DNA of 9,994 bases, taken from an uncultured Clostridia bacterium. Lineage in GTDB: Bacteria; Bacillota; Clostridia; Lachnospirales; Lachnospiraceae. Positions 6,913-9,994 of the stretch are shown piece by piece; the stretch's first letter is position 1, and each line of letters begins with the position of its first letter. A program made the position numbers and the translations under genes. Below the pieces are notes generated by a model, which saw only the letters and a program-made list of their open reading frames with translations, was not told the origin of the DNA and ran no database searches. The stretch is from the NCBI GenBank assembly GCA_946620335.1, contig CAMONF010000234.1:1-9994 (forward strand). Reading direction: 5' to 3'.

Positions 6913-7072
6913 AGTCCTGCCGGAATTTGACGGGGAAAGCCCTGCGGAGAGCCATCGAAACAGAGCGGGATGTACGACTGTGGTTTGACGTTGTCCTGCG
7001 GAGAAAGGCCGGACCCGCGGGAGACTGCGGGCTCTCTGGCGGGCGTATGCCCGGATGGCGGAGAAAATCTGG

Positions 7073-7090
7073 AAGGAGCGTTACAGCTTG
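7073..7090 (+). promoter_or_regulatory. Ribosome-binding site and TTG start of recR
   Basis: AAGGAG (7073-7078) stands 9 nt before TTG (7088-7090). The in-frame ATG at 7055 has no Shine-Dalgarno sequence and would place AAGGAG inside the coding region. It would also add 11 residues (MAEKIWKERYS) beyond the conserved RecR N-terminus. Confidence 0.75.
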
Positions 7091-7687
7091 GAGTATTTCA
7101 GCGGACATATCACAGGCCTCATCGAGCAGCTGTCCCTCCTGCCGGGAATCGGCAGGAAGACAGCACAGAGGCTTGCTTTCTATATTATTTCCCAGCCTGA
7201 GGACAAGGTGAAGCGGCTGGCGGACAGCATCACGACAGCGAGGATGAATGTGCGCTACTGCAAGACCTGCTGTACCCTGACGGATGCCGAGGAGTGCCCC
7301 ATCTGCAGCAATCCCAGGCGGGATAAGACCACCATCATGGTGGTGGAGACGCCGCGGGACCTGGCGGCCTATGAGAAGACAGGCAAGTACGAGGGCGTCT
7401 ACCACGTGCTCCATGGCGCCATCTCGCCCATGCTGGGCATCGGGCCGGACGACATCCGGCTCAAGGAACTGATGCAGCGGCTGCAGTCCGGGGAGGTCAA
7501 AGAGGTGATCATCGCCACCAACTCTTCCCTGGAGGGGGAGACGACGGCCATGTATATCAGCCGCCTCCTCAAGCCGGTGGGCGTGAAAGTGACAAGGATC
7601 GCCAGCGGCGTGCCGGTGGGCGGTGACCTGGAAAATATCGATGAGGTGACGCTGCTGCGGGCCCTGGACGGCCGGACAGCCCTCTGA
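7088..7687 (+). CDS. recR: Recombination mediator RecR
   Basis: RecR works with RecO (and RecF) to load RecA on gapped single-stranded DNA during recombinational repair. From TTG 7088 the protein is 199 aa and begins M-EYFSGHITGLIEQL, matching the usual RecR start and its length of about 198-200 aa. Seen in order: helix-hairpin-helix motif LPGIGRKTA (18-26); a zinc finger with C58, C61, C70 and C73 followed by PRRD; then a Toprim domain from about residue 81 with VVETPRDL and YHVLHGAISPMLGIGPDDI; then EGETTAMYISRLLKP and the C-terminal GVPVGGDLEYADEVTL-like segment (here GDLENIDEVTL). The gene follows ybaB after a 175-bp gap that holds only a small hairpin (7040-7053) and the ribosome-binding site. 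Confidence 0.95.
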   Translation: MEYFSGHITGLIEQLSLLPGIGRKTAQRLAFYIISQPEDKVKRLADSITTARMNVRYCKTCCTLTDAEECPICSNPRRDKTTIMVVETPRDLAAYEKTGKYEGVYHVLHGAISPMLGIGPDDIRLKELMQRLQSGEVKEVIIATNSSLEGETTAMYISRLLKPVGVKVTRIASGVPVGGDLENIDEVTLLRALDGRTAL

Positions 7688-7696
7688 GGATGACGA

Positions 7697-8923
7697 ATGA
7701 GAAGAATTATTGACACCATAGCCGATGCGCTTGCGGGACTTTTCGCCCGCCTTCCTTTTCGTGAGGACGAGCCGGCCAATGAGATGGAGGCCTACCAGGT
7801 CAGGATCCGCAACCACAAGCGGCTGACCTATGTCCGGACAGCTGCATTTGTCACGGTCGCGGTCCTTCTGCTTCTGGCGGTGCGCTGGCTCCTGGTGCGG
7901 CTGCGATACAATTCCTATGAAGTGACGGCTTATGAGGAGAAAACGGACTCGGTGTCCCGCTTCGTCTATATGGGTGGCCTCATTTTACGCTACTCCTCGG
8001 ACGGCGCCTCGCTGATTGACAGCAAGATCGAGCCAAGATGGGACGTTACCTACGACCTGACCATGCCTCAGGCGGACGTCTGCGACCAGGCAGCGGTCAT
8101 CTATGACAGGCGGGGGACGGGCATTTACGTTTTCGACCGAAAGGGTAAACTCGGCAGCTTCACCTCCGACGGGCCGATCCTCTATGCGCGCGTATCCGGC
8201 AAGGGAAATGTGGCAGCGGCCATCGAGGAGGCCGGCGGCGTTATGATCCGCTATTACACGGCCACCGGCGAGGAGATCGCCTCCATCAGCGGAAAGACGA
8301 GCGAGGAAGGGTATCCGGTATCACTGGCGGTGTCCCGCGACGGGACAGCCATGTGCGTGAGCCGGATCCTGGCAGACCCTGGCAGCCTCAGGAGCCGCAT
8401 CACCTTTTATAATTTTGAAAATGCAAACAGTGAGGATCATGTGAGCGCCAGCTTTGAGTTCGAGGACGTGCTGGTGCCCCAGGTCGCCTACGTCGACGGC
8501 AGCACAGCGGTGGCGTTCCGGGAGGACGGTTTTTCCGTCTTCAAGGGCAACCGGCCTGAGGAGACCAGAAACGTGACTTTCGGCAGGGAAATTGTCAGCA
8601 CCTTCTGCGGCGGCAGCCAGATTGGGTTCATTTTCCCCGGGGAAGATACGGACCATCGCTATGATATGGAGATCTATACGGCCAGCGGCAATCTGATCAC
8701 GTCCTGCCATGTGGAGACCATGTTCGAGGGCATTCAGCTGTGCGACAGCGAGATCCTCTTCTATAACAACAATTACCTGGCCATCTATAACAATCGCGGT
8801 ATCTGTCGGTTCGCGGGGAATCTCTCTGAAGGCGATATCACGGATGTGACCAGAATCGGTATGAACCGCTATTACGTGGTCACGGACACCCGGTCGGAGA
8901 CGATCCGGCTGAAGCTCCGCTGA
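7697..8923 (+). CDS. Single-pass membrane protein with probable beta-propeller ectodomain (DUF5711-like)
   Basis: The product is 408 aa and of unknown function. ATG 7697 lies 9 bp after the recR stop, and its GAGGA site overlaps that stop, suggesting translational coupling. Residues 1-45 are a charged cytoplasmic segment. About 46-68 is one transmembrane helix (VTVAVLLLLAVRWLLV) with arginines and lysines before it. The remainder is beta-rich and outside the membrane, with recurring blade-like patterns such as DRRGTGIYVFDRKGKLGSF, TATGEEIASISGK, VSLAVSRDGTAMCVS and IYTASGNLITSC, as in WD40/quinoprotein-like propellers. I recall this architecture, next to recR and a CvpA-like gene, as DUF5711 of Lachnospiraceae; this is from memory. 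No catalytic motif is evident. An envelope sensing or scaffold role is possible. Confidence 0.8.
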   Translation: MRRIIDTIADALAGLFARLPFREDEPANEMEAYQVRIRNHKRLTYVRTAAFVTVAVLLLLAVRWLLVRLRYNSYEVTAYEEKTDSVSRFVYMGGLILRYSSDGASLIDSKIEPRWDVTYDLTMPQADVCDQAAVIYDRRGTGIYVFDRKGKLGSFTSDGPILYARVSGKGNVAAAIEEAGGVMIRYYTATGEEIASISGKTSEEGYPVSLAVSRDGTAMCVSRILADPGSLRSRITFYNFENANSEDHVSASFEFEDVLVPQVAYVDGSTAVAFREDGFSVFKGNRPEETRNVTFGREIVSTFCGGSQIGFIFPGEDTDHRYDMEIYTASGNLITSCHVETMFEGIQLCDSEILFYNNNYLAIYNNRGICRFAGNLSEGDITDVTRIGMNRYYVVTDTRSETIRLKLR

Positions 8924-8968
8924 CCGGTCCTGCCGGGCCGGCGACTGCGTAGGGAGGTATGTTAGCTT

Positions 8969-9661
8969 TTGAATGGATTTGAAATAGGAGTAATCGTGTT
9001 CCTCGCCGTCATGGCGGCTGTGGGGTATACGCGCGGCTTTGCCCGGACCTTGTTCGGCATGGCCATGCTCGTATTCTCCCTGGTGGCTACCATTGTTCTG
9101 TCGGCGAGTGTGGCGGAGGTGTTTGCGGAATCCTCCAATGTGAACGCCATGATCCAAGGGCTCGCAGAGGGCTATCTGGACGAATTGTCCGCCGCTCTGG
9201 CTGAAGGCGAGGTGTCTGTGCCCTTGCAGGAGCTTCTGCCCGACCAGGAGGGTCTGGGCGAGGCGATGGTGAGCGGCGGCGCGGAGTATGTGGCGGAGCT
9301 TCTTGGAATGGAAGAATTCCGCGGGCCCCTGATCCGGAGGATCGTATCCCTGGCTGTGAACGGACTGGGCATACTGGTCACCTTTATCCTGGTGAGGCTT
9401 GTCTTCTTTTTTATAGGCTTGCTCGGAAGGGGAATCTTCGGTTCCAGAAAGCCGGGAGGATTCGACCGGTTCCTGGGCATGTGCTTTGCGGTGTTCAGGG
9501 GCATACTTGAGATCTGGCTGGTCATGACCATTGCCAGAGTCTTCAGCTTTACGACGCCCTGCGGGAACTTGATGCACATGATGGCGGAGAGCGAGGTCCT
9601 GACCTGGCTGGACGACCATAACCTGGTACTGGCAGTTCTCCTCAATGTGCTGCGGTCGTAG
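8969..9661 (+). CDS. CvpA family membrane protein
   Basis: The product is 230 aa. It starts at TTG 8969, with AGGGAGG (8951-8957) 11 nt upstream. The nearer ATG (8959) is one base from that site and stops after seven codons. Four hydrophobic segments are visible (about 5-20, 28-48, 127-150, 168-190). The family's short loop GYTRGFARTLFG follows helix 1, and FDRFLGMCFAVFRG precedes helix 4. A hydrophilic acidic loop of about 75 residues lies between helices 2 and 3. CvpA proteins are inner-membrane proteins first linked to colicin V export in E. coli; their molecular role in Firmicutes is unsettled. Position 45 bp after the DUF5711-like gene suggests one transcript. The four-helix layout and the two loop motifs carry the assignment. 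Confidence 0.82.
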   Translation: MNGFEIGVIVFLAVMAAVGYTRGFARTLFGMAMLVFSLVATIVLSASVAEVFAESSNVNAMIQGLAEGYLDELSAALAEGEVSVPLQELLPDQEGLGEAMVSGGAEYVAELLGMEEFRGPLIRRIVSLAVNGLGILVTFILVRLVFFFIGLLGRGIFGSRKPGGFDRFLGMCFAVFRGILEIWLVMTIARVFSFTTPCGNLMHMMAESEVLTWLDDHNLVLAVLLNVLRS

Positions 9662-9821
9662 AGCGGCATCGCGGAGGCGTGATCTGCCTCGCAGGGTGGC
9701 GGCCGGAAATGCTGTCTGCCGGGACATGAATCTGCGTCCGGCGAAAAAAGCTGAGGCGTGCGAGCATTATCACTTAAAGAAATTTCAGCAATTGGACGCT
9801 GGACTATACTGATTTACAACT
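9662..9821. other. Non-coding 3' region after the CvpA-like gene
   Basis: There is no supported gene here. Two weak GC-rich inverted repeats occur (about 9671-9692, GAGGC with GCCTC; 9718-9742, GCCGG with CCGGC), neither followed by a T-run on the plus strand. A TATACT (9805-9810) lacks a matching -35 box. This probably represents the 3' untranslated region leading to the terminator at 9822. Confidence 0.5.
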
Positions 9822-9866
9822 ACTTGTGGTTTGGGGGCGCCCGGACCACAAGTTTTCATTTTTTTT
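9822..9866 (+). terminator. Strong intrinsic terminator of the dnaX/recR-side operon
   Basis: ACTTGTGGTTTGGG (9822-9835) pairs with CCCGGACCACAAGT (9840-9853) in a 14-bp stem that includes two G-T wobbles, with tetraloop GGCG. It is followed directly by TTTCATTTTTTTT (to 9866). The T-rich run on one side only fixes the plus-strand direction. Confidence 0.92.
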
Positions 9867-9886
9867 AGAAAAATTGAAAAAAATGC

Positions 9887-9915
9887 TTGCATTCATCCAG
9901 GGCTTCTGGTAATAT
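9887..9915 (+). promoter_or_regulatory. Strong promoter, probably P1 of a stable-RNA operon
   Basis: TTGCAT (9887-9892) is followed by a 17-nt spacer and TAATAT (9910-9915). The region before it (9854-9886) is A/T-rich and resembles an UP element. Start is expected near 9921-9923. No start codon with a ribosome-binding site follows before the window ends, which fits a leader of rRNA or tRNA. Confidence 0.72.
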
Positions 9916-9920
9916 AACTT

Positions 9921-9961
9921 CCGCACCGCAAAAGCGGCGCGGAACTCATAAAAAAAGAGTT
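9921..9961 (+). other. Leader hairpins between tandem promoters
   Basis: CCGCACCGC (9921-9929) pairs with GCGGCGCGG (9934-9942) around AAAA, with one A-C mismatch. AACTC (9943-9947) pairs with GAGTT (9957-9961). They lie at the very 5' end of the transcript expected from the 9887-9915 promoter. They may be a 5' stabilising structure or part of an rRNA leader. Confidence 0.5.
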
Positions 9962-9980
9962 CAAAAAAATAAAAAACTTC

Positions 9981-9986
9981 TTGACA
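9981..9986 (+). promoter_or_regulatory. Consensus -35 box of a second promoter, cut by the window end
   Basis: A perfect TTGACA follows an A-rich stretch (9961-9979). Its -10 box would fall near 10004-10009, outside the window. A second strong promoter about 95 bp after the first is the usual P1/P2 layout of Firmicute rRNA operons. Confidence 0.55.
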
Positions 9987-9994
9987 ATCCACTA

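Noticed and set aside
8959..8982. Seven-codon ORF (ATG 8959) before the CvpA-like gene
   Set aside because: The ATG is one base from the ribosome-binding site and too close for initiation. It is probably incidental.
8321..9727. 468-codon minus-strand open frame over the DUF5711-like and CvpA-like genes
   Set aside because: It crosses two genes with good ribosome-binding sites and membrane segments on the other strand. Its product is His/Gln/Asp-rich without domains.
9804..9992. 62-codon minus-strand open frame at the right end
   Set aside because: It runs through the terminator and promoter region, is a product of A/T-rich DNA, and lacks a ribosome-binding site within the window.

Overview
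The window is GC-rich (AT-rich only near the right end) and is most likely chromosomal DNA of a Clostridia-type Firmicute, probably Lachnospiraceae. The evidence is the large Bacillus/Clostridium-type SRP RNA, the conserved order dnaX - ybaB - recR, and envelope proteins resembling DUF5711 and DUF5722 families that I associate with this group. I could not search a database, so the taxon is an inference.

Left part (1-4427, minus strand). A near-perfect 45-bp inverted repeat lies at 25-117, just past the end of a complete SRP RNA gene (about 405-129) that has its own strong promoter and U-rich end. Upstream of it, on the same strand, is a large secreted protein gene (4330-578) with a strong hairpin terminator. 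The protein has a signal peptide, an 11-copy 13-residue Ser/Gly/Glu repeat linker, three ricin-type beta-trefoil regions, a beta-rich spacer and a C-terminal domain with glycoside-hydrolase-like motifs (probably DUF5722).

Middle (4331-7687). An intergenic region of about 420 bp carries divergent promoters. The DNA-maintenance cluster follows on the plus strand: dnaX (clamp-loader tau subunit), ybaB (nucleoid-associated protein) and recR (recombination mediator). A pair of hairpins sits between dnaX and ybaB. The ffs/scr-dnaX-ybaB-recR association is ancestral in Firmicutes. Here the SRP RNA is inverted relative to dnaX and the large secreted-protein gene lies between them.

Right part (7697-9994, plus strand). 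recR is followed closely by a single-pass membrane protein with a probable extracytoplasmic beta-propeller (DUF5711-like), then a four-helix membrane protein of CvpA type, then a strong intrinsic terminator (9822-9866). The last 110 bases are AT-rich. They hold one good sigma-70-type promoter, short leader hairpins and the -35 box of a second promoter cut by the window end. This tandem arrangement suggests that a stable-RNA (rRNA or tRNA) operon begins just outside the window.

Most of the window is core housekeeping sequence. I found no defence, CRISPR or obvious mobile-gene system. The least characterised items are the multidomain secreted protein with its candidate catalytic pair, and the long palindrome next to the SRP RNA. 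Several starts have been set by ribosome-binding-site position and family alignment: ATG for the secreted protein, dnaX and ybaB, and TTG for recR and the CvpA-like gene.
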